From: Thermohalobaculum xanthum | GTDB taxonomy: Bacteria; Pseudomonadota; Alphaproteobacteria; Rhodobacterales; Rhodobacteraceae | Length of the DNA: 64,000 bases | Assembly (NCBI RefSeq): GCF_016623495.1 | Contig: NZ_JAEHHL010000002.1 | Coordinates: forward strand, 186,001-250,000 | Direction: 5' to 3' | Shown: positions 8,165 to 17,974 of the stretch, one piece after another | Layout: the number at the start of each line of letters is the position of its first letter | Position numbering within the stretch: the stretch's first letter is position 1 | The notes under the pieces: generated by a model | What the model saw: only the letters and a program-made list of their open reading frames with translations | Told to the model about the DNA's origin: nothing | The model's database searches: none | Made by a program: the position numbers and the translations under genes

Positions 8165-8752
8165 TCAGCGCCCCAGCCACCAGTCGAGATCGTCGAGCCG
8201 GTCAGCGCCCCAGAAGCGCTGGTCCTCGATAATGTAGAAGGGCGCGCCGAACGCACCGTCCGCGATCGCGGCTTCCGTGTTCCGGGCATAGGCTGCGGCG
8301 GCCGTCTCGATTGCCGACGCAAGGCTCGCGGCGTCCTCGCCGACGCCGGCAAGCGCCTCCGCGACGACCTCGGGCTCGGCGATGTCGCGCTCGTTGGCCC
8401 AGACTTCGGCCAGGAAGCGGCGGGCAAGCGCCCCGGCATCACCACCCTTGTCCGCCACCGCGATCACCGCGGCCGAGGCGGGCGCAGCATCGGTCGGCCA
8501 GTGCGCGGGCCTCAGGTTGAGCGCCATCCCCGCGCGCGCCGCAAGCCGCCGCAGGTCCTGCGCGCGATATTCCTGGCGCGCGGGATGACGCTGCGGCACC
8601 GGCGGCGTGCCCATCGCAGCGAAGACCTTCATGATGTCCATCGGCCGGTAGTCGATCCCGGCGCCGTGGCGCGCGGCGATCCGCTCGAGCCGGTCACCGG
8701 CGAGATAGGTGAAGGGGCTGAGGACCGAGAAGTAGTAGGTGATCCGGCGCAT
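8165..8752 (-). CDS. 2-hydroxychromene-2-carboxylate isomerase-like, DsbA/GST-kappa family
   Basis: 195 residues. It begins with ITYYFSVLSPFTYLAGDRL, the signature of HCCA isomerases/kappa-class glutathione transferases, with the active-site serine in the SxxSP region (residues 9-12). A conserved GAFGAPFYII cis-proline segment lies near the C-terminus. Such enzymes isomerise 2-hydroxychromene-2-carboxylate with glutathione, but isolated copies like this one often act on other substrates. The ATG at 8752 was chosen because it abuts the conserved domain. It converges with the DUF1326 gene. Confidence 0.8.
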   Translation of the reverse strand: MRRITYYFSVLSPFTYLAGDRLERIAARHGAGIDYRPMDIMKVFAAMGTPPVPQRHPARQEYRAQDLRRLAARAGMALNLRPAHWPTDAAPASAAVIAVADKGGDAGALARRFLAEVWANERDIAEPEVVAEALAGVGEDAASLASAIETAAAAYARNTEAAIADGAFGAPFYIIEDQRFWGADRLDDLDWWLGR

Positions 8753-9016
8753 GTCGTTTGCCCTCCGACGGGTCTGCTTGGGTGTTTTCTGGCCGCATTC
8801 GTGTCGATGCGGGATGGCGAGGTCGGCCACTGGCTAGGCCGGATCGGCGTGTCGGGCAAGCAGGGCCACGAGAATGTGAGCGAAGCGCTCGAGCAGGGCG
8901 ATTGCTGCGGCATCAGGGCGCAACGCAAGGGGAGTTCGTGACGGATCGGTTAAAGGCGCTTTGCAGCCGGCGACCATTTGGCTTAAGAAACGCGCGTCGT
9001 TTGGGGGCAGGATTCC

Positions 9017-10036
9017 ATGAAATCGGACGAGCGCAGGATGAAGATCATCGCGGGCAACGCGAACAGGCCGCTGGCCGAGGCCATCGCACGGCGGATCTCG
9101 GTCTATCGCGGAGACCGCATCGGCCTGACCAACGCGCGGGTCGAGCGCTTCAACGACAAGGAGATCTTCGTCGAGATCTTCGACAACGTCCGCGGCGAGG
9201 ATGTCTTCATCATCCAGCCGACTTCGAACCCCGCCAATGACAACCTGATGGAACTGCTGATCATGACGGACGCGCTGAGGCGAGCCTCGGCGCGGCGGAT
9301 CACGGCGGTCACCCCATATTTCGGCTATGCCCGGCAGGACCGGAAGACGGCGGCGCGCACGCCGATCACGGCCAAGCTGGTCGCCAACCTGATGACCGAA
9401 GCCGGGCTGGAGCGCGTGCTGACCATGGATCTGCATGCCGGGCAGATTCAGGGCTTCTTCGACATCCCGACCGACAACCTTTACGCAGCGCCGGTCTTCG
9501 CGCTCGACATCAAGCACCACCTGGCGGGGCGGGAGAACCTGACGGTCGTCTCGCCCGACGTGGGCGGCGTGGTCCGCGCCCGCGATCTCGCCAAGCGGAT
9601 CGGTGCGACGCTCGCGATCGTCGACAAGCGCCGCTCGCGGCCCGGCGAGGTCGAGAACATGACCGTGATCGGTGAGGTGGCCGGGCGGACCTGCGTGATC
9701 GTCGACGACATCTGCGACACCGCCGGCACGCTGGTGAAGGCCGCCGAACTGCTCAAGCAAGAGGGGGCCGAGGAGGTCCACGCCTATATCAGCCACGGCG
9801 TGCTTTCCGGGCCCGCGATCGAGCGCGTCACCGGCTCGGCGATGGAAACGCTGGTGATCACGGACTCGATCGAACCGACCGAGGCGGTGAAGGCAGCGCG
9901 CAACATCCGCGTGGTCTCGATCGCGCCGCTGTTCGCCCAGGCGATCCTGAATGTCGGGAACGACACATCGGTATCGTCGCTCTTCGACGAATCGACGCTG
10001 GCGCCGATCTACGAGGCCTTCTACCGCTTCGACTGA
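9017..10036 (+). CDS. prs: Ribose-phosphate pyrophosphokinase
   Basis: 339 residues. It synthesises PRPP from ribose 5-phosphate and ATP for nucleotide, His and Trp biosynthesis. It has the class I pattern: [20 protein letters not shown], the flexible-loop YARQDRK, and the PRPP-binding loop [12 protein letters not shown] near residue 235. The length is slightly above the usual 310-330. An internal ATG at 9038 would shorten the N-terminus by seven residues. The 264 bases upstream hold no gene and presumably carry its promoter. Confidence 0.95.
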   Translation: MKSDERRMKIIAGNANRPLAEAIARRISVYRGDRIGLTNARVERFNDKEIFVEIFDNVRGEDVFIIQPTSNPANDNLMELLIMTDALRRASARRITAVTPYFGYARQDRKTAARTPITAKLVANLMTEAGLERVLTMDLHAGQIQGFFDIPTDNLYAAPVFALDIKHHLAGRENLTVVSPDVGGVVRARDLAKRIGATLAIVDKRRSRPGEVENMTVIGEVAGRTCVIVDDICDTAGTLVKAAELLKQEGAEEVHAYISHGVLSGPAIERVTGSAMETLVITDSIEPTEAVKAARNIRVVSIAPLFAQAILNVGNDTSVSSLFDESTLAPIYEAFYRFD

Positions 10037-10048
10037 GGCCGCCGCCTC

Positions 10049-11011
10049 TCAGGCACGGACGCCGGCCTCGGCCAATCGCGAGCCGTCCTGCCCCGCCGCA
10101 AGCCAGAGCGCGGCTTCCTCTCCTGTCATTGGCCGAGCAATCGCGTATCCCTGCACCGCATCGCAACCAAGGGCGGCGAGGCGCGCGACGTCAACGGCGC
10201 TTTCAGCCCCCTCGGCGATGGTGCCGAGCCCGAGTTCCGCGGTCATCGTGGTAACAGCGCGAATCACGGCCTCGCCGCGCCCGTCCTCACCCATGCGCCT
10301 TACCAGCGCCCGGTCGAGCTTGATCGCCTGCAGATCGAGCCTGAGCAGGTTGGTCACCGAGGTATGGCCGGAGCCGAAATCATCCAGCTCGACCGCGATC
10401 CCGGCCCGCGCCATGGCGCGAACATTGCGGATGGCGACGTCCTCGTCGTCCTCGATCAGGACCGACTCGACGATCTCGACGGCGAGATCGGTGGGCGCGA
10501 GATCGTGCATGTCGAGATGGAAGCTGAGGAGGTCGGGGTAGCCGGGATCGCGCAATGCCGCGGCCGACAGGTTGACCGACACCCTCGCGACCACGAGCCC
10601 CGCCCGCCGCCAGGAGCGCAGCTGACCGAGCGCGCCGGCGAGAATGGTCTCGTCGATCAGGCCGATGAGGCCGAGCCGCGTCGCGGCGCCGAAAAAACCC
10701 GCAGGCCCCGCGAGTTCACCAGACGGCAGGCGCCACCGCGCCAGAGCCTCGAGTCCCAGAAGCGCCCCGCCGCGAAGTGACACCTGGGGCTGGAAGACGG
10801 GAATGATCGCGCCGCAGGCGAATGCGCCGAGCAACGCGTGCCGGCTCGGCTGGGGTTTGCCGGGCACGCTGCGGAGGGCCGGCGTGTCCCCTGAGATGCG
10901 CCCCCGCCCCCACGGTTCACCCCCGAACGCGAGCGCCGCACCGTTCGGCCGTGACCGATGCTGCACGGGGGCGTGCGGAAGGGTTTGAGGGTGATTGCTG
11001 GTCAGGGCCAT
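10049..11011 (-). CDS. EAL-domain cyclic di-GMP phosphodiesterase
   Basis: 320 residues: an unstructured basic N-terminus of about 65 residues, then one EAL domain. The catalytic set looks complete: EALAR (Glu88), the N in SVNLSA, the E in EIVES, DDFGSG, the K in IKLD, AEGAE and QGY. It is therefore predicted to hydrolyse c-di-GMP. No sensor domain or membrane segment is fused, so input must come from elsewhere. The ATG at 11011 has GACGAGG upstream; another ATG is 21 bases earlier. C-di-GMP commonly controls polysaccharide output, which is relevant to the locus at 21-50 kb. Confidence 0.85.
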   Translation of the reverse strand: MALTSNHPQTLPHAPVQHRSRPNGAALAFGGEPWGRGRISGDTPALRSVPGKPQPSRHALLGAFACGAIIPVFQPQVSLRGGALLGLEALARWRLPSGELAGPAGFFGAATRLGLIGLIDETILAGALGQLRSWRRAGLVVARVSVNLSAAALRDPGYPDLLSFHLDMHDLAPTDLAVEIVESVLIEDDEDVAIRNVRAMARAGIAVELDDFGSGHTSVTNLLRLDLQAIKLDRALVRRMGEDGRGEAVIRAVTTMTAELGLGTIAEGAESAVDVARLAALGCDAVQGYAIARPMTGEEAALWLAAGQDGSRLAEAGVRA

Positions 11012-11269
11012 TCCGCACCTCGTCTCGCGCATTCTGCTTGGCAACCGGCCTAGCACGGCTGCGGTTAAGACTCCCCTGCCACGGCGGCACGAAATCCCGA
11101 TGCCCGCCGCGCGCCGGCCGGCGTTTGGGGTATTGCCGCGCGGGGGGGCTTCATCTATACACCGCGCGACACCGGCCGGCGCGCAGCGGCGGGGCAATGC
11201 CCTGTCGGCGCGGGGTCGTTTTCCGACAATCCGGGCCGCGCCGCCCGATCGTGCCCGAGGAGCGAGTTG

Positions 11270-11491
11270 ATGAAGGCCGATATCCATCCCGAATACCACG
11301 TGGTCAACGTGGCCCTGACCGACGGCTCGGTCGTGCAGATGCGGACCACCTGGGGCAAGGAAGGCGACACCCTGACGCTGGACATCGACCCCAGCGCGCA
11401 TCCGGCATGGACCGGCGGCTCGCAGCGCCTTATGGACACTGGCGGGCGTGTGTCGCGCTTCAAGAAGAAGTTCGAAGGCTTCGGCTTCTGA
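11270..11491 (+). CDS. rpmE: 50S ribosomal protein L31
   Basis: 73 residues. It begins [10 protein letters not shown] and ends [10 protein letters not shown], as alphaproteobacterial L31 does. No cysteine is present, so this is the zinc-independent form. The ATG at 11270 has GAGGAG seven bases upstream; the overlapping TTG at 11267 is unlikely. A strong terminator follows. Confidence 0.93.
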   Translation: MKADIHPEYHVVNVALTDGSVVQMRTTWGKEGDTLTLDIDPSAHPAWTGGSQRLMDTGGRVSRFKKKFEGFGF

Positions 11492-11539
11492 GTTCTGCTC
11501 CGGAACGGCCCATTCCGGCCGGCCGGTCAGCTACGATGG

Positions 11540-11570
11540 CGCGCCCCCTCCCCGACGGGGCGCGTTTTTT
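11540..11570 (+). terminator. Rho-independent terminator after rpmE
   Basis: Perfect eight-base-pair stem CGCGCCCC / GGGGCGCG (11540-11547 and 11557-11564) with a nine-base loop, followed by six T residues (11565-11570). Confidence 0.9.
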
Positions 11571-11611
11571 GTCTGTATCCGTGAGGGTCGCGTGATGGAG
11601 CACGGAGCGGG

Positions 11612-12430
11612 ATGACCGGGCAAGCCCACGTCATCGTCCTGGGCAACGAGAAGGGTGGCGCGGGGAAATCGACCGCCGCGATGCACCTTTTCGTGGCGCT
11701 CGCGCGGGCGGGACACCGGGTGGGCGCGCTGGACCTCGACCTGCGCCAGCAAAGCTTCTTTCGCTACCTGCAGAACCGCGAGGCGCTGGGCCAGCGCGTC
11801 GGCAAGCCCCTCCTGATGCCCGAGCGGATCACGATCTCGGCAAGCCGCGCCGCGCTGCGCGAGCAGGCGGCCGAGGAGGAGCGCGCAGCGCTCGCGGGCG
11901 CGATCGCGCAACTCTCCGAGACCTGCGGCTTCGTCGTCGTGGACACGCCCGGTGCCGTGACGACGCTGAGCGAGGCTGCCCATGTCGCGGCCGACACGCT
12001 GATCACCCCGATCAATGACAGCCTTGTGGATTTCGACCTGCTCGGGCGCGTCGATCCGGCCACGGGCAAGGTCACCGGGCCCTCGATCTATGCCGAGATG
12101 GTCTGGTCGGCGCGCCAGCGGCGTGCCGCGTCGGGGCGCTTGCCGATGGACTGGGTCGTGCTGCGCAATCGCATCTCGATGCTCGAGTCGCGCAACAAGC
12201 GCAAGGTCGGCAAGGTCATCGAGGAGCTCTCGCGGCGGATCGGCTTCCGCATCGCTCCCGGGTTCTCGGAGCGCGTGATCTTCCGCGAGCTCTTCCTCAA
12301 CGGTCTGACCCTGCTCGACCTCAAGCAGGGCGGTGCGATCAGCATCACCATGAGTCATGTCGCCGCCCGGCAGGAGGTGCGCGACATGGTGAAGGCGCTG
12401 AACCTGCCCGGCGTCGACGCGTTGGTCTGA
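11612..12430 (+). CDS. mipZ: Division-plane positioning ATPase MipZ
   Basis: 272 residues, ParA/MinD superfamily. The deviant Walker A box KGGAGKST lies at residues 14-21, and the MipZ-typical DTPGAVTTLSEAAHVAADT and PINDSLVDFD segments follow. MipZ forms a gradient from ParB-bound poles and inhibits FtsZ assembly, so the ring forms at midcell in alphaproteobacteria. Its presence is one reason for assigning the window to this class. It stands alone between the rpmE terminator and the convergent carboxypeptidase gene. Confidence 0.93.
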   Translation: MTGQAHVIVLGNEKGGAGKSTAAMHLFVALARAGHRVGALDLDLRQQSFFRYLQNREALGQRVGKPLLMPERITISASRAALREQAAEEERAALAGAIAQLSETCGFVVVDTPGAVTTLSEAAHVAADTLITPINDSLVDFDLLGRVDPATGKVTGPSIYAEMVWSARQRRAASGRLPMDWVVLRNRISMLESRNKRKVGKVIEELSRRIGFRIAPGFSERVIFRELFLNGLTLLDLKQGGAISITMSHVAARQEVRDMVKALNLPGVDALV

Positions 12431-12566
12431 GCGGACACCGAGGCGCCGGATGCGCCCGGGTCGCCCTTGCCCCCGGCGCATGACCAGCCGCGAACCACCC
12501 CACGATCCACACCGACACCTGCGCCGCGAAGCCCGACCCGGACGCTGTGGCCCAGACCCGGATAAG

Positions 12567-12591
12567 AAAACCCCCGCCAAGATGACGGGGG
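12567..12591 (-). terminator. Rho-independent terminator of the carboxypeptidase gene
   Basis: On the minus strand the stem is CCCCCG / CGGGGG (plus-strand arms 12571-12576 and 12586-12591), followed by TTTTCTTAT. It lies about 40 bases past the stop at 12632. Confidence 0.8.
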
Positions 12592-12631
12592 CCAGTCGAC
12601 AGGGAGATCCCGGCGCCTATTGGCGCCTCGG

Positions 12632-13972
12632 TCAGTTCTGCGGGCTCACCGCCGCGCAGGTCGTTCCATGGGCACGAAGGGCCGAGCAGGTCGTCTCGGC
12701 GTCGTGCGGCGCAAGCCCGGTCACTTCGACCTTATAGAGCTTGCCGCGCGAGCCGTTCACTTCCTGGATCCTCGGCGCCACGCCCTGCAGCGCCGAGATG
12801 TCGGCCAGCGAGACCGAGGCCGCGATCGCCACCGCCTCGGCCTGGTCGCGATACTCGCCCAGGGTCACCGACCAGTCAGGCCGGGCAAGGGGCATCGGCT
12901 TGGGATCCCTCAGCGCGACCCGCGTCGCCCCGCTTCCCGGCTTCACGCGCGGCAGGCCCGCGCGAACCGGCGCGTTGCGCGTGCCGATGTTGCCGGCAAC
13001 GCGGATCGGCGCGCTTGGCCGGGTCGCCGCCACTGCCTGGCTGGTAAACGCATCGGACAGCGCCGCGAGACCGGTCGGCGCGAGATCGGGTTTCGGCTCG
13101 GGCACGGGCGCCTCGGCCACCCTGGTGGACGTCGCGACCGCCTGCGGCCGAACGATCGCCACCTGGGTCGGCGCCTTCCTGAAGCCGAGGTCGAGAAGTT
13201 CCGCCACCTTCTGGTTCCGCCAGCGCGAGCTGCGCCCGCCCATCACGACGGCGATGACCCTCTCGTTGCCACGTGCGGCAACGGCGACGAGGTTGTAGCC
13301 CGCGGCGCGGGTGTAGCCGGTCTTCATCCCCTCGGCGCCGCGATAGCTGCCGAGCAGACGGTTGGTTGTCCAGATGCGCTTGCCGGCGGCGATGTCGGTG
13401 CGCTTGCTGAACACGTTGTAGTATTCCGGGAAATCGAAATAGAGATGCCGCGCCAGGATCGCCATGTCATGTGCGGTGGTCACGTGCCCCTTCTGGGTGA
13501 GCCCGTGCGGGTTCTTGAAGTGGGTGTTGCGCATGCCCAGGGCGCGCGCCTTTTCGTTCATCAGGTTGGCAAAGCCGGCCTGCGAGCCACCGATCGCCTC
13601 GGCCAGCGCCATGGCCGCGTCGTTCGCGGACTTGATCGCGGCCGCGCGGATCAGGCTGCGGATCGAGACGCGCGAGCCCTGCTTGAGATACAGCTTCGAC
13701 GGAGGCTGTCGCGACGCCGTGCGCGAGACCCGCACCGTCTCGTCGAGCCCGAACTGACCGCTCTCGACCGCCTCGAAGGCGAGATAGAGTGTCATCATCT
13801 TGGTAAGTGATGCCGGGTGCTGCACCCGGTTTGCGTGATCTTCGTGGAGCACGGCGCCGTTGCGCATGTCCATCACGATTGCCGCATACGGCGCAGCCTG
13901 CGCACCGGTCGCCACCACGACCGTCACGACGCACAACGCCACGAATACGATCCCCCGCCCGAGGAGTCTCAT
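12632..13972 (-). CDS. D-alanyl-D-alanine carboxypeptidase (PBP5/6-like) with C-terminal SPOR domain
   Basis: 446 residues. A signal peptide ends near AQA (residues 24-27). The serine-peptidase triad motifs are SLTK (55-58), SAN (115-117) and KTG (217-219). A proline/alanine-rich linker follows, and a C-terminal SPOR domain (about 365-446) should bind denuded septal glycan. The enzyme removes the terminal D-Ala from peptidoglycan pentapeptides in the periplasm; SPOR suggests a role at division sites. A GTG two codons earlier (13978) is an alternative start. Confidence 0.92.
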   Translation of the reverse strand: MRLLGRGIVFVALCVVTVVVATGAQAAPYAAIVMDMRNGAVLHEDHANRVQHPASLTKMMTLYLAFEAVESGQFGLDETVRVSRTASRQPPSKLYLKQGSRVSIRSLIRAAAIKSANDAAMALAEAIGGSQAGFANLMNEKARALGMRNTHFKNPHGLTQKGHVTTAHDMAILARHLYFDFPEYYNVFSKRTDIAAGKRIWTTNRLLGSYRGAEGMKTGYTRAAGYNLVAVAARGNERVIAVVMGGRSSRWRNQKVAELLDLGFRKAPTQVAIVRPQAVATSTRVAEAPVPEPKPDLAPTGLAALSDAFTSQAVAATRPSAPIRVAGNIGTRNAPVRAGLPRVKPGSGATRVALRDPKPMPLARPDWSVTLGEYRDQAEAVAIAASVSLADISALQGVAPRIQEVNGSRGKLYKVEVTGLAPHDAETTCSALRAHGTTCAAVSPQN

Positions 13973-14280
13973 TGCCACCCCCGCCTCACTGAACTCTGCC
14001 TCGGCGCGACTCTCACTGGCCGCTTATGCCACCTGCTTCTGGAAAGCAGCGTAACAGACTGCGACTAACTTGAGAATCCCTTTTGTCCCATTTTGAAAAA
14101 TGAAGCGTTAACGACAGTCGCGCACGAACGATGTGACGTTACGTCACGCGATCGTTGTGCGGCGCAGCATCATTCTTGACGCGGCGCAGCAAATCGACTA
14201 TCTCTCGCGGCAAGCCGGAAGCCCCGGCAAGGAATGGCACAAGCCCGCACGATAGGTGCGGCGTCGCAAGGAGACGCGAT
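13973..14280. promoter_or_regulatory. Divergent promoter region, carboxypeptidase / phasin
   Basis: No gene fits here. It holds a perfect dyad GTGACGT-T-ACGTCAC (14133-14147) partly flanked by AACGAT/ATCGTT, and two direct copies of GCGGCGCAGCA at 14159-14169 and 14181-14191, exactly 22 bases apart. A possible -35 TTGACG (14176-14181) overlaps the second copy. The repeats are placed to act as an operator for the phasin gene. Confidence 0.5.
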
Positions 14281-14712
14281 ATGACGAAAGCCGAAACCAA
14301 GAAGGTCGAAGAGTTCGCCGCCGAGGCGCAGAAGTCGATCGAGCAGAACGTCGAGAAGGTTGCGAAGGGCGTCGAGGACGCCGCCGCCTTCGGTCAGGAG
14401 AACGTCGAGGCGCTGGTGACCTCGTCGAAGATCGCCGCCAAGGCGCTCGAGACGGTCAACGCCGAGATGCTGGCCTACTCGAAGAAGGCCTACGAGGATG
14501 GTCTCGCCGCCGCCAAGGACATGACCGCTTGCAAGTCGATCAGCGAGCTGGTCGAGAAGCAGACCGCCTTTGGCAAGAGCGCGTTCGAGGGCTTTGTCGC
14601 CCAGGCCACCAAGGTGAACGAGATCCTCACCGCGGCCTCGAAGGACGCGGCCGAGCCGATGAGCGCGCGTGTCACCGCCGCCATGGGCGCGTTCAAGGGC
14701 CTCAGCGCCTGA
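14281..14712 (+). CDS. Phasin family protein
   Basis: 143 residues, almost entirely helical, rich in Ala, Lys and Glu, with the Phasin_2-type pattern [20 protein letters not shown] and a central [15 protein letters not shown]. Phasins coat polyhydroxyalkanoate granules; a few homologues are general stress or envelope-associated proteins. The start has AAGGAG eight bases upstream. A terminator follows at once, so it is transcribed alone. No PHA synthase is in the window. Confidence 0.88.
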   Translation: MTKAETKKVEEFAAEAQKSIEQNVEKVAKGVEDAAAFGQENVEALVTSSKIAAKALETVNAEMLAYSKKAYEDGLAAAKDMTACKSISELVEKQTAFGKSAFEGFVAQATKVNEILTAASKDAAEPMSARVTAAMGAFKGLSA

Positions 14713-14742
14713 TCCAGGCCACACTGGCTGGACACGATCCAA

Positions 14743-14764
14743 GGGGGGCTCCGGCCCCCCTTTC
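14743..14764 (+). terminator. Rho-independent terminator after phasin
   Basis: Seven-base-pair stem GGGGGGC / GCCCCCC with a four-base TCCG loop, followed by TTTCCT. Confidence 0.82.
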
Positions 14765-14851
14765 CTATTCCGGGATCGCGAATATATGCTGGGGGCGCGA
14801 CCCCGGGCCGCATGGTGGTCCGGATCGATCGACTCCCGCGAGACGGACCTG

Positions 14852-15268
14852 ATGACGCCTGACGCAGACCTCCTCGAACATGCCGCCGACAGCCTGCCCC
14901 AAGGCATCGGTGCGGCCCAGGTGCGTGCAGCGTCGGAGGGGGACGACGGGGATGACGGGGACGACGGCGGCCGGGGCAAGACCGGCATCGCGGTCAAGGC
15001 GAAGCCCAAGACCAAGCGCCCGTCGCTCTACAAGGTGCTCATGCTCAACGACGACTATACGCCGATGGAGTTCGTCGTCTATGTCCTGCAGCGTTTCTTC
15101 AACATGGACCACGGCCGCGCCGTGGACATCATGCTGACCGTGCACAACAAGGGTGTTGCGGTCGTCGGCGTGTATCCGTTCGAGATCGCCGAGACCAAGG
15201 TCACGCAAGTCATGGACTGTGCCAGATCGAACCAGCACCCGCTGCAATGCACGATGGAGAAAGAGTGA
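14852..15268 (+). CDS. clpS: ATP-dependent Clp protease adaptor ClpS
   Basis: 138 residues. The conserved core starts at [20 protein letters not shown], with the N-degron pocket residues in [10 protein letters not shown], and ends [10 protein letters not shown]...[11 protein letters not shown] flexible acidic/Gly-rich N-terminal extension of about 50 residues is normal in alphaproteobacteria. ClpS delivers N-end-rule substrates to ClpA, encoded 148 bases downstream. The ATG at 14852 was chosen; an earlier in-frame ATG at 14786 would give an unusually long leader. Confidence 0.92.
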   Translation: MTPDADLLEHAADSLPQGIGAAQVRAASEGDDGDDGDDGGRGKTGIAVKAKPKTKRPSLYKVLMLNDDYTPMEFVVYVLQRFFNMDHGRAVDIMLTVHNKGVAVVGVYPFEIAETKVTQVMDCARSNQHPLQCTMEKE

Positions 15269-15416
15269 TCGCGCAGAATTCGCTGCATCGGCGAAGTTGC
15301 GCTTGATCCCAAGCCTCCGAGGTCCAAGATAGTTCTTATGCGCATGCCTGCCGGGTGATCCGCGATGCGCGCGGACCCCGGGGGCATGACTGAAGCCGGC
15401 CCCATAGGAGAGTTCG

Positions 15417-17753
15417 ATGCCCTCACTGACCGCAACGCTCGAAGACGCGATCCACCGCGCGATCGGGCTCGCGAACGCCCGGCGGCATGAGCTTGCAACG
15501 CTCGAGCACCTGCTGCTGGCGCTTATCGACGAGCCCGATGCGGCACGCGTCATGCGAGCCTGTTCGGTCGATCTTGGCGAGTTGCGTTCCACGCTCACGC
15601 GCTTCATCGACACCGATCTTGAAACGCTTGTGTTCGACGGCGACGACGCAGAGGCGACGCCATCGACAGGATTCCAGCGCGTGATCCAGCGCGCGGCGAT
15701 CCATGTCCAGTCCTCCGGACGCTCGGAGGTCACGGGCGCGAACGTGCTCGTCGCGATCTTCAACGAGCGCGAGAGCCACGCGGCGTTCTTCCTGCAGGAG
15801 CAGGACATGACCCGCTATGACGCTGTGAACTTCCTCAGCCACGGCGTGGCGAAAGACCCCGCTTTCGGCGAGACGCGCGCGGTGCGCGGCGCCGAGGAAT
15901 CCGAGTCCGAGCAGCAGGGCGCACGTGCCAGCGCGCGCGACGAGAAGCCCGAGGAAACCTCGCTCGGCAAGTTCTGCGTCGATCTCAACGCCAAGGCGCG
16001 CGAGGGCCGGGTCGATCCGCTGATCGGTCGCGAGCTGGAGGTCGAGCGCTGCATCCAGGTGCTGTGCCGCCGGCGCAAGAACAACCCCCTGCTGGTCGGC
16101 GATCCCGGTGTCGGCAAGACCGCGATCGCGGAAGGGCTGGCACGCAAGATCATCCTTGGCGACGTGCCCGAGGTGCTCGAGGGCGCGACGATCTACTCGC
16201 TCGACATGGGTGCCCTGCTTGCGGGGACACGCTATCGCGGCGACTTCGAGGAGCGCCTGAAATCGGTGATCAAGGAGCTCGAGGAGCACCCCGACGCCAT
16301 CCTCTTCATCGACGAGATCCATACGGTGATCGGCGCCGGCGCAACGACGGGCGGCGCGATGGATGCCTCGAACCTGCTAAAACCCGCGCTCCAGTCGGGA
16401 ACGCTGCGCTGCATGGGCTCGACCACCTATAACGAGTTCCGCCAGCACTTCGAGAAGGACCGCGCGCTGAGCCGCCGCTTCCAGAAGATCGACGTGAACG
16501 AGCCCACGGTCGAGGACACGGTCAAGATCCTCAAGGGCCTCAAGCCGTTCTTCGAGGAGCACCACGAGGTCAAGTACACCAACGACGCGATCAAGTCGGC
16601 GGTCGACCTCTCGGCGCGCTACATCAACGACCGCAAGCTGCCCGACAAGGCGATCGACGTGATCGACGAGGCAGGCGCGGCCCAGCACCTGCTGCCGGCC
16701 GGCAAGCGGCGCAAGACGATCACGCCCAAGGAAATCGAGGCAGTGGTCTCGAAGATCGCGCGCATCCCGCCGAAGACCGTGTCGAAGAACGACGCCGAAA
16801 CGCTGCGCGACCTTGAAGGCGCGCTCAAGCGGGTCGTCTTCGGGCAGGAGCCCGCGATCGACGCCCTGGCCTCGGCCATCAAGCTCAGCCGCGCGGGCCT
16901 GCGCGAGCCCGAGAAGCCGATCGGCTGCTACCTATTCGCGGGCCCCACCGGCGTGGGCAAGACCGAGGTCGCCAAGCAACTCGCCTCGACGCTCGGGGTC
17001 GAGATGCTGCGCTTCGACATGTCGGAATACATGGAGAAGCACTCGGTCAGCCGCCTGATCGGTGCGCCCCCGGGCTATGTCGGCTTCGACCAGGGCGGCC
17101 TGCTGACCGATGGCGTCGATCAGCACCCGCACTGTGTGCTGCTGCTCGACGAGATCGAGAAGGCGCATCCCGACGTGTTCAACATCCTGCTGCAGATCAT
17201 GGATCACGGCAGGCTGACGGACCATAACGGCAAGCAGGTGAACTTCCGCAACGTGATCCTGATCATGACGTCGAATGCCGGCGCACAGGAGCAGGCAAAG
17301 GCCGCCATCGGCTTCGGCCGCGACCGGCGCGAGGGCGAGGACCAGGCGGCGATCGAGCGGATGTTCAGCCCCGAGTTCCGAAACCGGCTCGATGCGGTAA
17401 TCTCGTTCGGCGCGCTGCCGCGCAAGGTCATCCTGCAGGTGGTCGAGAAATTCGTCCTGCAGCTCGAGGCGCAGCTCATGGACCGCGGCGTGTCGATCGA
17501 ACTGACCAAGCCCGCGGCCGAGTGGCTGGCGGACAAGGGCTACGACGCCACGATGGGCGCCCGGCCGCTTGGCCGCGTGATCCAGGAGCACATCAAGAAG
17601 CCGCTGGCCGAGGAACTGCTGTTCGGCCGCCTGGCGAAGGGCGGCATCGTGCGGGTCGGCGTCAAGGACGACGCGCTCGACCTCCAGATCCTCCCGCCCG
17701 ACAAGCCGCGCCTGACCGGAGGGAAGTCGACGCCGCTCCTGACGGCGGGGTGA
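15417..17753 (+). CDS. clpA: ATP-dependent Clp protease ATP-binding subunit ClpA
   Basis: 778 residues. The N-terminal double Clp-N repeat (about 1-145) binds ClpS. The first AAA+ module has GDPGVGKT near residue 228 and the second GPTGVGKT near residue 509, each followed by Walker B ([17 protein letters not shown]). The hexamer unfolds substrates and threads them into ClpP. The clpS-clpA order is conserved. A 12-base-pair hairpin follows the stop. Confidence 0.95.
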   Translation: MPSLTATLEDAIHRAIGLANARRHELATLEHLLLALIDEPDAARVMRACSVDLGELRSTLTRFIDTDLETLVFDGDDAEATPSTGFQRVIQRAAIHVQSSGRSEVTGANVLVAIFNERESHAAFFLQEQDMTRYDAVNFLSHGVAKDPAFGETRAVRGAEESESEQQGARASARDEKPEETSLGKFCVDLNAKAREGRVDPLIGRELEVERCIQVLCRRRKNNPLLVGDPGVGKTAIAEGLARKIILGDVPEVLEGATIYSLDMGALLAGTRYRGDFEERLKSVIKELEEHPDAILFIDEIHTVIGAGATTGGAMDASNLLKPALQSGTLRCMGSTTYNEFRQHFEKDRALSRRFQKIDVNEPTVEDTVKILKGLKPFFEEHHEVKYTNDAIKSAVDLSARYINDRKLPDKAIDVIDEAGAAQHLLPAGKRRKTITPKEIEAVVSKIARIPPKTVSKNDAETLRDLEGALKRVVFGQEPAIDALASAIKLSRAGLREPEKPIGCYLFAGPTGVGKTEVAKQLASTLGVEMLRFDMSEYMEKHSVSRLIGAPPGYVGFDQGGLLTDGVDQHPHCVLLLDEIEKAHPDVFNILLQIMDHGRLTDHNGKQVNFRNVILIMTSNAGAQEQAKAAIGFGRDRREGEDQAAIERMFSPEFRNRLDAVISFGALPRKVILQVVEKFVLQLEAQLMDRGVSIELTKPAAEWLADKGYDATMGARPLGRVIQEHIKKPLAEELLFGRLAKGGIVRVGVKDDALDLQILPPDKPRLTGGKSTPLLTAG

Positions 17754-17792
17754 TGTGCCGGCCCTGACGGCCACATCCCGCGACACAACATT

Positions 17793-17822
17793 CCGCCGCG
17801 CCCGCATCGCCGGGCGCGGCGG
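17793..17822 (+). terminator. Strong hairpin after clpA
   Basis: Twelve-base-pair perfect stem CCGCCGCGCCCG / CGGGCGCGGCGG with a six-base loop. Only a weak T-rich tail (TGTCATTT) follows. Confidence 0.65.
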
Positions 17823-17974
17823 TGTCATTTGCGGCCATTTGCAGCCAAAAGGCGTCGCTGGGGGACTCGATCGCCAGGGCGGGCTGTGGTCATCTCCGCG
17901 GAGATTCCACGCGGAAGGATTGCATCCTTCCCGCTTTTCTGGCATCTGGTATACAAAGAACCAGGGAGGAAATG

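Noticed and set aside
12620-13810. 396-residue plus-strand frame over the D,D-carboxypeptidase
   Set aside because: Antisense shadow. SxxK, SxN and KTG are on the minus strand.
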